64,000 bases of DNA from Cerrena zonata (Eukaryota > Basidiomycota > Agaricomycetes > Polyporales > Cerrenaceae). Positions 10,763-22,933 of the stretch are shown in pieces. The stretch covers positions 62,001 through 126,000 of the forward strand of contig JASBNA010000006.1 in NCBI GenBank assembly GCA_038087015.1, written 5' to 3'. Position 1 is the stretch's first letter; each line of letters starts with the position of its first letter. Below the pieces are notes generated by a model, which saw nothing but the letters and a program-made list of their open reading frames with translations, made no database searches and was not told where the DNA came from. A program made the translations under genes and the position numbers.

Positions 10763-13700
10763 GATAAGTGCAGAGGCAAGAGGGCGTGAATAAACGTGGC
10801 TGTAGTTGCCAGAGGCATTCGCGGGGGGAGGGTGGTGCGTGAACCAGGTTCGGGGCCACTCTTTTAGTATTCAACAGAGGCGGTGGCTTCCAAAGGAAAC
10901 ATCTCAAGTACAGCCCCCGCCTAGCGCCCGATCGCCAAGGGTGGTTATAAACGCAGCTCAGAGTTCTCCCCTGTCCTCGTCACAGGTCGCACCCCCGCGG
11001 CCGCTCAGGAGCATAATATTCTCTCCTTGGGATCTTGTCCCTTGGCTTGGTCCCCATCTGCCCTCCCCATAAGCGGGACATGTATACTAGGATGTACAGC
11101 CACCGTTGTCCCAATTTAGAAACACAACGATCCCAAATCTAAGAGCAGCGACAGGGCTGGGCCGTACCTGCTTTCAACAGGCATTTCCTGAGCCCTACTT
11201 TCAAGGTTTCCGAAAACACACTGCTATCAGCAGGCAACTTCCGTCTCTTGAACCCAACCCACTGTTTGCATGCAACACCACATACTCGTCAGTAGCAGAA
11301 TTATCATACCCACCGTCATACATTCGTAACTACACTGGTCAATATCATAACCACGCATCCGTAAACCGCAACGAAAACATGAGGCGTGCATACCCCTCCG
11401 TTGCCTAATGTTTATTGCGACTACCTGGTAAACGAGGTGTTCTCGGTGGGCATATTCGGTTTAGAATCCACGCCGCTCTGGCCGTCGTTGACACAAATCT
11501 CTCAAATTCCGATCTTGAACAGGTCGTATCGCTATCCTTGTCACATTTGTAATTCATGGTCTGTAAGTATCTTAGGCTTTTAAGCCGGCATCCCAACGAA
11601 AATGACCTTTAATTCCCTTACCCCCTTACACAGTGAGTGCTTAAATCTTGAAGACATGTTCACCTACTAATCGTTAATCTTAGCGCATGCAGTGATTTAG
11701 GCTCCTGTCAACGTTCCGTCATTATGGCACATCTATACTCAAAGTAGATCTACCCCGCATTGATCTGGTCATAGTGAGTCAAGTTGCCATTCGACAATCT
11801 CATCCTCCATCATCACAAAGCAACATACAAAACCCGTCCGGCTCCGCAACCCCACCTCAAAGTCCACTTCACGATAATGACAATATCATGACTCTCTCGA
11901 AGGTATTCCAGTGGTTAACGTTAACTCCGCACGTGTAATAGGAAAACGTCGCTTCTGGTTCTCACAACCATGGCCATGCCTCGCATAAGCCCCACACGTT
12001 GCTAATAAACACCCTGCATATCCCTGATCAATTGTATTACCTTCCCTGAACATGCCCATTAAGAATCTCCAGGGAAAACAGGCACCCATATATACCACGT
12101 TGGTACTTGCGCGCGTTTTTTTTTTGTCTTGCGTTGATCACACGACTCACGTTTCTCACCGTCTTGCAATAGTTACGGCATTCACTGCCTGGATAAGACC
12201 TTGTATTATTCTTCCATTGGTAGGGTCGTCGTCGAGGGGGTGGCCCATGTATCTGTATCTATCTATCTACAAAGCAGTTATTGTTGTATCCGGGGAAGAG
12301 AGATGCTATCAAGAACCGCAGGGTTCAAGTCACCGGCTCTCGAACCTGTCCTACATCGATAGATTCGATACTATCACTGCACCTGTAATCTGCTGATTCT
12401 ACCGTTCATGTGGCAGAACTCACTGCCAACTATGCTTGGTTCGAGATTCGAATCATGATGAGTCTAGCCATATGTATAGTAATATCCCACCTCTAGTTCT
12501 GTACAACAATGACCATGACTAGGCTGCCCATAATGGTATTGATGTCCTATTCCAGCTCAAGATGTACTGGCAATTACCAGTGATCCCGATCGATTAGAGT
12601 CAGGGTCCATTGAACTTTAATATCCCAACTCACACAGTTCACGACATTTTATGCGCCTCCTTCATAATCGCGCTTCAAGGACATGAAGGCCTAACAAAAT
12701 AAACATTGCATCCATCTATCGATACTCACTAATATTGATGTCTAAACAAATTGAAACCTCCGACAAGTTAGTCATACACCATCCACACCGGACCGCGAGC
12801 TGTCAACAGATGATTCATCCCTGGCAAAACTCTCTGTTCAGCGCAGATCCCCAGCGCAGAGATCCTCCTTTCTCAAATCGCCAACTGCCACATACCGTAG
12901 AAAACGATCCGCAGGTTATTGGGTTTGCGCAGAAAGAAGAGCCCATTCGTCTGGGAGATGACGTATGACGGACGCCCTACTCCGTAACCCGTCTTATTAA
13001 TTGAATTTGTCTAGTGTAAATATGTATCGCGGAAAGGACGTACCCGGTCTAACCAGCCCAGCCGATGCGAACATCGTCCTATCGTTCGCAGAAATCGAAA
13101 CATTCGAACACTGGAACATTGGAAGGCAATGTCTTGCGCAGTAATGCTTGGAAGAGGCTTACAACTTCAACGCCAAAAAGCGATGAGACTGCTATAACGC
13201 TGGATACCCTGGACTTCAGTGAATGAGGCCTGTGTCAATAAGGAAAGCGAAGTTCACCCGAAATAGGAGGCTCGGATGGATTCCTAGATTCTTGGAAGAG
13301 GATCCGCATCGGGAGCGCATATCAGGGATATGTTTAACGGTTCATAATAGGGTCGAGGCTATACAGGTCCACCGACGATCGACCCCTTCGCTTCATCCCC
13401 CCTGCGTCATTGTGGCGTACTAAGATACGTACACTTCCATATCGGTAAAAGTACAACCGTATAGCGTGACATCCCCGATAGAAGGACATAGAAAACACAT
13501 GTGGCTGCTATAAATCTCCAAGCCAAGCATGTGAACAAAGATAGCATGCTGGACTTTTTTCTTGTCCCTTGCACCCTTGGATTTTTTGGCGGGTGAACCG
13601 TAAAAATATCGTGGAAGTCTTGGCTGGACCGATCGAAGCGAGGCTGTGTATCAAGACTCTTGTGTTGGGGGTTGGTCGCAAGGGTCCCATTAGGGCAAGT

Positions 13701-15984
13701 CTAGAATTCGAGAGAGAATATCGGGCGCTTCGGGTTAGTATATATCAAAACATATAGGATTTCCGGTCAGAAATTTAGAATAGTCTGTTCGTCCCTCTGC
13801 GCCTCGGGATGGAATAAGTAGTATGCCTTTTCTGAGAATGAAAAGAATCTCAGAAGTTATAGTTTGTTATGTATTATGATTCGTAACTAACTCAGCGGTT
13901 GACCGTGGCTTTCGATCTTTGATATACCCGTTGGGAGATGTAGACAACGTTATCTGCATTTGGGAAGGCTAAAACGGCCTTGCCCGTACCATCGGTTGAG
14001 ATAAATCGCTACTGGCGCAAGTGATCCACAAATCCGTAGAGGCTGTTCAGACGAAAAGGTACATGCGAAGATCATACGGTGGAGGCAAAGCACAAAAAAG
14101 GGAAACGTAATTTTCGCGAATGATCCTCGATTGAGTAGAGAGGAATGTGAACAGGCCATCGTGATCACTGACAAGTGATTGCTAAGTGAAACTGGGCTAT
14201 GAAGGCGATGCCTGTGGGTATTGAGAAAGGATAAATTCCATATCAGGGATACAATAGGCGGAAATAAGTCACTGATATCCGTGTTCACTTCATTGTGCGC
14301 CTGGAAGCCCAACCCCACGGACTATGCGTATTCCAGCAAGAACATCACGATGCTTGTCAGAATACTCTCGGCATAAATGGCTGTCCTCCAAACATGAGAA
14401 ATCTATTGTGAGGTGCCTTGAGGAGGTGTGTTATGTGACCAGGTGATTCCGAGAGAATCGAATAAGCAAGCGGGCTGGCGATGAATCGTGGAGGATGGAA
14501 TGAGGCACAAAATGAGTAGGCTATGTAGAACCACCGGGCTTTCGTACACATTTGAGCATGCCACATCTTCGATGTGCCGAATAGCGGAACGCTGGGGCGG
14601 ACTATATGAGGAAGCTTCATAGAACAGAGTATATGGAGAAATGTGAGCAGTTGGCGCAGTTGGAAATAGAGTTAGTAGGTAAGTTTGTGGTGATTGCAAA
14701 CTTTTGAGGGGCAATACGAAGGGGGCCAATCACGATTCACGAGTGTGCCGCAGGTGAGACGCTTGAATGAATCAAATCGGTCTATAGGACCGGATTCTGC
14801 ATGTTGTAACAGTATGTTGGACAGCCAAGAAGTATATGTAGCACATAGTTGGCGGATCTAGTATCACCGGTAATGCTTGGCTGAGTATATAGGTTAGAGA
14901 TGAATAGGGACCACACGCACACACCTTGACTGTTGCCCCGGACGGTTCATCTCTACACTCTTGCTGTGTACATCTAAAAAATAAACTTACACAGAAGAAG
15001 TTGAAAAGAAGTTAGTACCGTGTGTCCACGTCGATGCTTTTGACAATTCGGACGCTTCGGCTGTGGCATATTGAGATGACATCGGAAGGCGATTACCGTA
15101 AGTTGCAAAAGACCTGGTGGCTGTCAATATGGAAGCTGGAGCAACGTAGTCCGTACCTAGGAGTAGACCAGTGGAGGAGGTTCTGCGGAGCATACGCGTC
15201 CCCTCGGTGGTGCTGGACGGTCTAGGGTACACCCCGACGTCAAGAGCAGTGCAAAAAGTCTTGCTTCCGAACATGGCCACTGTAGCTTACTCATTGAAGT
15301 ACAGAAGACACCTCAGTCATACAGAGTCAAGAACGAAAGACTATGTTCATGGTAGAGAGTAGAGTCGGCAATGTTTGCGAATATCTCGGAAGACTCTGAT
15401 CGCACAGCCTCGCCCAAATTTAGGTGAGGCACTGACAACGGATCAAAAACGTGAGGGACGAGAGGGCCGACGGGTAGTCATCCCTAATTGGAAGGTGTAG
15501 TAGTCCATTCCATCATCCCATCATCTCCATCCCATTCTTCGTATCGCGTCGCGCAGAAGAGTAAACAAGTTCTTGGCATGATCAGTGGTAACACATCGTG
15601 TGTGAGATGCCGAAGATGCCAGCACGTGAGATCGTCGCACGCAGGAGTGGACTTGTGGGTCCAGCCACGAGGCAACTGATTCGATCACGTATGTACTTGA
15701 TGTATACCTGACAGTAAGAATGGAGAGACGCGTCGACGCTCAAGATGATAAAGTAGGGTGGGGAAAGGGCGCGATAGAATGTCTTAACCGGAATACAGTT
15801 GAATTGAATTAAGAATTGAAGGTAAGTATACATGTCATGATATCACCACAAAATGACCAAAGATTTAACTTTAATTTAGATTTAGTATTTGCACGCGGTT
15901 ACGTGCCGCTTTCTAAACGGGAAAGTTGAGCACCACCTCACCATGAAATAGTCAATCGATACGACTTACAATATTATGCAAAGC
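10763..15984. other. 5.2-kb region without a recognisable gene
   Basis: This is the longest gap in the window. The part near 10763 must hold the Ca2+-ATPase promoter. Short ORFs on both strands have no family resemblance, no repeated residues and no plausible splice-joined continuation. A poly-T run lies near 12117. CpG content looks ordinary, so it is not a decayed repeat of the kind seen at 30.6 kb. No convincing tRNA was found; one B-box-like string near 12331 lacks an A box. Confidence 0.35.
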
Positions 15985-18266
15985 TCAGAGATCCTCTAGA
16001 GAACCCAATACAGTACCTTCAAGGGGAGTGCCTGCAGGATCGTCGAGAACCGGGCCTTCCTCCGTCTCATCTGAGATAGGTTTCTCCACGTCATAGGGAT
16101 GCACATCAGGGGATGTATGGTCAACGGGAGTAGGCAGAGCGGTAGCCTTCCAGCCAAGTCTCCAAGACGCCAAGGCGGCGACAAGACCAAAGATTCCGGT
16201 CCACGCCTAGGAAGAACCATGTTAGAATTCAATACATTTAGACTATATCAGGGTTCAATGTCAAGGGGTGCGGAGATGAAGTGGAGGAAGGTAGGAATGG
16301 TACAGTAGGTTGAAAGAACTCCACACGGAGAAGTAAAACGTAGAGTGTGCACACATACCTCATTCTCGAATAGACCCTTCTCCAACGACCTAGACGAAAT
16401 GAAGTGTCAGTAGCTGTTTCAAGCTCTTCAATAGGAACGGAACTAAGAAAGGAAATGTGTAAAGGAACCTCAGATCTGACCATCGAGGTAAAGAAGATTT
16501 CCTCATTTTTTCCGTTACACCTCAACGTTGCGTAGGCAGTGTAAAGGTGAAATGTGTACAACGCATTCACCCTGGATCATCTTTGCCGTGAGTAGTATAG
16601 CTGCTATTTTCCTCGACATCCTGAGAGAGAGTAGAACGATAAGGAACGATAGTGTCCGTTGTGAAAAGCTGCGGAGCTTCCTCGTAGGTCACAAGTGCAG
16701 ACTAGAGCGTAGATAACCCGAAGCAACGGTTACGGTGAAAGGAATCGAATAGAGTGGAAACCCTAGTACAGCCTTTCTCCAAGAACCTCGTGTCAGGCCA
16801 TTGAGTACCGGGGCGCAGAGACGGAAGCTTCACCCATTTGTGCGAAATGCAAGAACCAGCTGTCCCTTAAAACATGCGCTGTACACGTGATGAAGGTTTG
16901 AACACTGCCCCGTCGCCAAATTTACCGAAGAATCGTTCCAAATGGAAAGAAAGATGACGAGAAGTATGATTACAGCTTGACGTGACGCCGTCTTGCATAG
17001 CCCACTTCATATAGAAATGGAAACATTACACCATGGAGTGGGTCTTATGAGGTGAGGCCCAAAGCCGCTGGTGAAGCTGCAACCTTAGGGCCACGATCAA
17101 GGGAGGAGGAGAGTGACCTCTCATAGATGACGAAATAGTCAACGGAGGCTTGTGATAGAACGCCAAACATCCAAAGAGAGTCATGAACACGTACCAATGA
17201 ATTGTCAGCGGGACATAGCTAACGTTGACAACTACTTCACTCCAAAAGGCGTCCCATCTCTTGCGAAGCTCTTCTCGCTCGGCGAGCGCAGCAGGAGTCT
17301 ACAAATACATCATGTAATCCTCCGGACAATCGTGTAATAAAAACCTAGGAACCCACCTTTGATCTACCGAGAGAGCGTTGCGTCATAGTGAGCAATCGTT
17401 GATCTTCTCGCAGATGAGCGAGTTGGAGGAACACGTAAAGAGCCCAGAGTCGAGTCGACGTTCGTGAGAGGACACCAGCATCAAGACTAATAGAGCGTCC
17501 TTTGCTTTCAGAGCTAGAGAAAGGCAATAATGATCCCAATGACGGGAGGGAAAATTCGCTGGGAATGACAGAATGAGAAACCAAATAGTAAAGATGCTCG
17601 AGCGGGTAATAGCCAAGCATAGCCCATCCCTGCAGGCGTTCGATAGTGAGCAACTTGCGTGTGGGCGGCGGATTGCGCTCGAGGCTAATCAACCAACGAA
17701 ATATCGGTAGTAAGCCTAAAATTTAGAAATTAGTACGGGGGAAATGGCGATAGTAATGAGCAGTGACAACATGTTTTCTGTACATAACAATCCATACCGA
17801 CAATAGTATGTGTCCATTATAATAGAAGGAAATAGGCTTACCCCAAATGTTATTGAGCATCCTAGCATCGCCTATAAGGCTCGCGACTTTTGCGAGACGA
17901 GGTGCTACGGCACTAATTGGCTCTTTTCTTGTCCCAACACTGTGTTGAAGCCTGGCACGCCAGTGGAGGAAGGGTACTACCAGCTTGAGGGTATATTGAA
18001 TGATCTACAAACAGCAGTGGTTACATCATTCCGGCGTCTACTACGATTGGTCTTCTGAGACTTACCATGAATAATTTGCTGTAGACGATACGAGGGGTGA
18101 GAATACATCACAGCGAAGAGACATCAAGACTGAACTCGCTGCCACTCCAGGTGCTGAGATACCGTACTAGGTGATCCAGTGTTTCTGAAGACGGTACTCG
18201 CGCGAATACGCCAAGGACTGTGTCTTCCAATTGAGCAAGTGGAACACTTTTGTTCAAGCGTGACAT
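15985..18266 (-). CDS. PEX11: PEX11-family peroxisomal membrane protein (PEX11C-like)
   Basis: Predicted 340-aa PEX11-family protein, which shapes peroxisome membranes during elongation and division. Exons low to high: 15985..16206, 16359..16389, 17195..17298, 17357..17715, 17842..18004, 18066..18078, 18136..18266 (1023 nt, in frame). Family signs in order: TWSGSDKLFMIIQYTLKLV near the N-terminus, LQHSVGTRKEPIS, SLIGDARMLNNIWGLLPIF, the strongly conserved GYYPLEHLYYL, WALYVFLQLAHLREDQRLL, and the C-terminal membrane segment WTGIFGLVAALASWRLGWKA, followed by an acidic tail. The DKLFM motif is carried by a 13-nt exon. One intron (16390..17194, 805 nt) is more than ten times the local norm. The start ATG at 18266 is the first that leads straight into the family N-terminus. 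I infer the C/gamma subtype from the motif pattern. Confidence 0.85.
18066..18078 (-). other. 13-nt microexon in the PEX11 gene
   Basis: Sequence CAAATTATTCATG on the minus strand, between a 57-nt intron (18079..18135) and a 61-nt intron (18005..18065). Splicing as GA|C AAA TTA TTC ATG|ATC ATT gives SDKLFMII, matching the PEX11 family. Skipping it removes the motif and breaks the frame. Confidence 0.75.
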
Positions 18267-18820
18267 TTTGGTGGCTGGATATGTGTAAAGTGAAGGTAAA
18301 GGATTGGTGTTCTTGTGTGGAGGATGGTAAGACTAGAGGAAAGTATAAGTTGTCGTTGTCGAGGCCAAGCTATACGGTGAGCATGAAATTCAGAATTCAG
18401 CAGCTTAGAGGTCCGTGCACCGGGTACCTGACCGGTACTAGCAGTCCAAGCATGTGGGAAAGTGTTACGTAACACTCTCATCCGTATAAAAGCACCTTGC
18501 AAACTTTTTGAGAACCTTAGAACAAAAATCCATGAGGACACAAAAGTTCGGGCTCGGTTGTTTCCAGTCTCCTTGTCCGCGTTCCAGTCCTCTATAACGA
18601 TATCGCTTTCTTCTTCACTCGGGAAGGCTCTCCGCTTTAACTGATCAATTTTTGTCATGGAGGCATCGCTTCGGCTGGAGCTCATGAACGGATGGAATTT
18701 GGTTAGAAGGAGGGTATATCTTGGTGAAGAGGAAGCTACATATTCTTGTCGTTCGTCTTACAATATTCCAAATACATGAAATTGTTTCACTCAAATAACA
18801 TGATATCATGAATGTCCAAA
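18267..18820. other. intergenic region, PEX11 5' side / CTF8 3' side
   Basis: About 550 bp between two minus-strand genes. A 143-codon minus-strand ORF overlaps PEX11 exon 1 in another frame and looks like a chance ORF. Nothing else was recognised. Confidence 0.35.
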
Positions 18821-19341
18821 TTATGTTGTCTTTTTCTCAACTCCTAAGCTGGTCATCCCAGAGTTCTTTCCCAACATGATCGGTATTGGTCGCTTTGCAA
18901 ATACCATTTTCTTCTTCACCACTGCAACAACATCCCAGCTTTTTGATGATCCTTTCGACTCCCCATCAACCGACATCGAGTTACTTTCGTCGTTGGCTGT
19001 ATTTTGCAACGGGGAATTATGCAGCACGGCGAGTGGTTTGGGCAAATTGACGAGTTTTCCCTCGAGCAGATGATGTCCGATCAGCAGTGTCGGCTTTTTC
19101 TATGGTCGCAACACCTTGTAACTTCGATCACCGTTACATTACTGTTTAAACTCACTGTAGACGGATCGACACTAAGTTTTCCAACTGTCGCGCCTATGTT
19201 GTCTCCTTCCACCTCCAAGGAGCCTTGTAGTTCAACGAGAATGAGTTCGTCAGAGCCGAACTGTGCTAGAGCAGGGGGGAAGGTACACGTTGATGATGTC
19301 GACGACGATCGTTCTGGGTGCAGGTTGATTGGAATTATCAT
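18821..19341 (-). CDS. CTF8: CTF8 subunit of the alternative clamp loader
   Basis: Predicted 154-aa Ctf8-like protein. Ctf8 joins Ctf18 and Dcc1 with the RFC small subunits to load PCNA and promote sister-chromatid cohesion in the nucleus. Exons: 18821..19099 and 19156..19341 (465 nt, in frame) with one 56-nt intron. The start ATG at 19341 opens with MIIPI, common for fungal homologues. Conserved parts are ELILVELQGSLEVEG, then the block PTLLIGHHLLEGKLVNLPKP running into LAVL. The lysine-rich end (AVVKKKMVFAKRPIPI) is variable in the family. The short length fits Ctf8. The gene is head-to-head with the alpha/beta hydrolase, about 380 bp apart. Confidence 0.85.
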
Positions 19342-19717
19342 AGTGAAGGATTTCTAAATGGATGGCTAATTGCGTAGTTGTATCTAAATGCTGGGCATAT
19401 AAGGAGTGAGACGCAGACGGTGACTGGTGAGATCTTGAGACACGAAAGGCGCGACGCGACGCGACAATCAACGCGTGACAGCCTATTTTGCAATCGGAAC
19501 AACAAAGTCCAACAACTTGTACCGCACCGTCACGGTGCTGCAGTTCTTGGCAACATACATACAGTATACTAACCAAATACCAACTGTGAGCTTTCGTGAC
19601 GATAATTGAACACGTTCCGTTTACGGTAGTTTTTTATTGGCTGGCTCAACACCCTAAACGGAGGTATGTCCATCTAAGCAGCTTGTTAGATTCGATTATG
19701 TATGTCATAACTACAGC
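19342..19717. promoter_or_regulatory. bidirectional promoter region, CTF8 / hydrolase
   Basis: A 376-bp gap between two divergent start codons, so both promoters must lie here or overlap the 5' leaders. No specific operator or TATA element stood out. Confidence 0.35.
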
Positions 19718-20589
19718 ATGTCTCCTCATCCTTTAACACAAGAGCTCGTTGAGCTCCCTGGTGGTCTCAAATTAGAGCTCAGCTTGACATGCCCTTCGGT
19801 TTACCCATCTCAAGCACTTCCTACCTCGGAAGGAAAATTGGCTATATGTCTCCATCCTTGGTCATGGCTAGGTGGTCAAATGGATGATCCGTACGTTCCT
19901 CCTGGATGTATTGATACCATACTTACTATGCATATCCTTCGACAACAGAGTACTTCGAGCAGTCGAAGACGTTTTACTTGAACTGGGCTTCTATGTGATA
20001 CGTTACAACTCACGGGGTGTTGGACGTTCGTCTGGGTGGCCTTCCTTCACAGGGACTACGGAAGGACAAGACCTCCGCCTCCTTGTAGAATGGGCCTTGA
20101 CCCAAATACCAAACATCAAGTCGGTAGTAATTTTTGTAAGCATTTAAATAGCCTTCCGATACACTAATAAATCTCAATCACATCTATCCATAACGTTCTG
20201 ATACATATCACAGGGTTATTCCTATGGCTCCCTGATATCATCTCTCTTCCCGATCCCTCCCGGAACCTATCAAGACCTCTCACATTCTCCTATCGTACCC
20301 CCTCGGACCTCGATCATGGTTGACCGCATTCTCCGGGAGGTCCTACACCTCGACGCTGAATGCTCTACTACACGATCCCCGAGCAAACATTCTAGTGATA
20401 TACAGTGACCAGGACGAATTCACAGCAGAGGGTAGCTATGACAATTGGGTCAAAGACTTGCGCAAGGAATACGATGGCAACAATCATGGAAGGTTGGACG
20501 TGGTCAAGGTAGAAGGTGCCAACCACTTTTGGAGCGGTCTGATAGCGGGAAGGTCAATGATAGAGTCTATACGATTTTGGTTGTCGTAG
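19718..20589 (+). CDS. alpha/beta hydrolase, with a one-base frameshift
   Basis: Predicted ~244-aa serine hydrolase of the alpha/beta fold; substrate unknown. Exons: 19718..19890, 19949..20135, 20214..20589. The fold is clear: strand and oxyanion region VIRYNSRGVGRSSG, nucleophile elbow GYSYG (Ser123), acid in VIYSDQDEFT and His in EGANHFW. Exon 3 is 376 nt, one too many: the frame is right through SLISSLFPI (to about 20255) and right again from PEPIKTSHILLSYPLG (from about 20260), but one base apart. A single extra C in CCCTCCC (about 20254-20261) explains it. Unrepaired, the protein ends after Ser123 but before the acid and His, so it would be dead. An assembly error or a real recent mutation are equally possible; no intron fits. 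Confidence 0.75.
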
Positions 20590-20622
20590 AGTCGTAGCTG
20601 TACTCTGTTGTAGTTGTATTCG

Positions 20623-22933
20623 TTATATCCTGAGGGCGTGTCGGATTTCCATGACACCAGTCTCGATCTTCGAGCCATACACATGAGCGATGTCTTCGTC
20701 GTCGTTTACGTCCGTGCAGTCCCACAAGGTAAGGATACCAGCGACAGTAGAGGGTCGATTGCTGATCGAGAGATAAGTAGTCTTGAGCTGATTGAGTGCC
20801 TCCCCTTCTTCTGGGTTGAAACCGACGAGACCTAGTTTTATGCCCTCTTCTAAAGCAATCACCAGTTTCTCCGAGACAACGTCACGTTCTCTGGAGCCAA
20901 TCGCGACCAGACCGGAACACCACTTGGTAGTTACATCGTTAACATCATATCGCGACATGGCGATGTTTCGAATACGGAAGTATTGCTCAAGGTCTCGCAA
21001 CCAATGGCCTAACCATTCGCGACCGTGACCTTGCCATTCGGAAGTTTCTGCCGACGGCAGACGGGAAAGAAGTATGTTTGTGGCACGGACAAATGTATCA
21101 TAATCGTGACGAGTGAATGCGTCCCGCGCTGCGAAGACCACATTGCCAATACCTGCGTAAAAACGGAGAGGATATTAGCTTTGCTACACTCACAGTTGAT
21201 GCTGTCACGGTACTACATACCTTCCGGACAGTAATCCATATTGCAACCAAAGTTCGTCATTTCCCATAGAAGATGGAGCGATGCTCGTCGGATGTGGAAT
21301 GTACCTCGTTGATCAAGAAGCAATGTCAAAACGTCCAAGAACTCCCTGTGGATGGGCTGTTCACAGATCGCGCGTTCGGCCTCCGTTACTAGTTTCCGCA
21401 GTGTGTTCAGGATGTCCAACGTTGTGACTTCGAGGGATCATGATCTGAATCATGGACCATCCTTGGGAGCACGTCAAGCATCATTTTTATCGCCCGTGTA
21501 CCCCCTCTTTGCCCCGCCCGTGAAATGAACCTCTCCAGGACAACGGAAGAATCGTATTTTGACATTCGGATGTATCTGAGTAAGGTCGGGACTGAGCATT
21601 CGGCCTTCTTCGCGATGACTTCGAAGATCAAAGAAGTGGCGTGCTCGGGGGCCAGGTCGTTAAGACAGGGAGTAACAAAGTCAAGGAAGTCTTCATCAAG
21701 ATTACTCTTGTATGTACGAGTTAGAGCTTTGCATTCGAGAATATCACCTTGGATCCTGGCTGACTCTACTTCCCGATCAATCCAGCTACCAGGGATATGG
21801 ACGTTAGGCTCTATATCCGCAGTGTCTCCAAGGATGACTCTGATCCTGGAGGCAGGATTCAAGCGTCTGAAGGTCCGCATAACTTTCCAAAATAGAACGG
21901 AAATCGCCAGTGATTGAGGGGATTTGAAAGGAGTTCCCGATGTGATAGCTGGAATGATAGACGTGGAAAGATAGAACAGGAAAGTCATAGAGACGAACGC
22001 GCATATGATTCCAAATACTGTGTTGTCGAGTTTCGCAAGAAGCTGGAGAAGGCCATAAAGGAATAGAACCAACGCTATCTCTAATAGGATGGGAAGCGAG
22101 CCTACAATCTCAGCGACATGCCAACGTACGAGACCGTCATGGCGATATTGACGTAGACGGACAGTCTCTCGCGGAGAGGATGATAGAGTGGTGATATAAG
22201 CTCTTAGCCATTGTTTAGCTACGAGCCCGATGAGAGCGGAGAGTAGGCTAAATACCAGCGCAGCAAACCAGGCAACGTTGATTGTCACATAGGCCTGATC
22301 AGGTGTGAAGGTCGCATTTGGGTCGATATACGTATGAATATCAAAAGTTTGAAGTTCAGCGGTGCCTATTAGTGATATTTGTGTGGATATTTGTTGCAAT
22401 AATAGCGCGGTCGCTTCGGTGGGATCGGATTGTAGCTGCTTATATAGCTCCACGATGAATGCTGTCAGTACAGCGGAAAATAGACCGGCCTAAAAGAGGA
22501 TTGGAAACAGAAAGAAATGATTTTGTTAAAGGCTTACGAAGACTAGGACCGTGTCAATATCCTCCTTCCAGTTCTTGATCATATTCTCGTCATATTGCTT
22601 CAAGGCCCTGGAGCAGGCAGACCAGCGTTCTGGCATAGTTGGCTGGTGCCGCCCATCTTCGGAGTAATATCCGTACTATGGTAATGATATTGAATTTAGT
22701 GTCTTGAATCTTAAGCAATGAACTAACGAGATATGACTCTTGATCAGAAGTACTACTGCTATCTGAGCGTAAATGCTTCCTTGGGTAGTAGTGCTGTGAC
22801 GCATACGGTGCCTAAGAGAGTACATACATAAGTAATCCTAATACACGATGCATTAAGGAATACTCACAGACGTCGAACTAACCGGTCTCTCCCTATGTAT
22901 ACAAGCCTCTGAGTGGGCGAAAGGTCCAGACAT
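20623..22933 (-). CDS. DUF6535-domain polytopic membrane protein
   Basis: Predicted 670-aa protein of a family abundant in Agaricomycetes and without known function. Exons low to high: 20623..21152, 21221..21427, 21502..22489, 22538..22675, 22728..22811, 22868..22933 (2013 nt, in frame). The DUF6535 region starts at MPERWSACSRALKQYDE and continues through VFAGLFSAVLTAFIVELYK. Four membrane segments are visible at about residues 94-111, 165-187, 225-247 and 254-276; INVAWFAALVFSLLSALIGL and AKQWLRAY are family hallmarks. The rest is helical and likely cytosolic. The junction 21427/21502 (intron 21428..21501, acceptor TCGAAG) is the weakest: it was chosen because only it links AGQRG to VTTLDILNTL in frame. 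The start ATG at 22933 precedes a Ser/Tyr-rich leader. Confidence 0.8.

Noticed and set aside
12300..12360. Possible tRNA (GGTTCAAGTC resembles a B box)
   Set aside because: No matching A box, acceptor stem or cloverleaf could be folded around it.
18254..18685. A 143-codon minus-strand ORF between PEX11 and CTF8
   Set aside because: It overlaps PEX11 exon 1 in another frame and has no recognisable motif or splice support.
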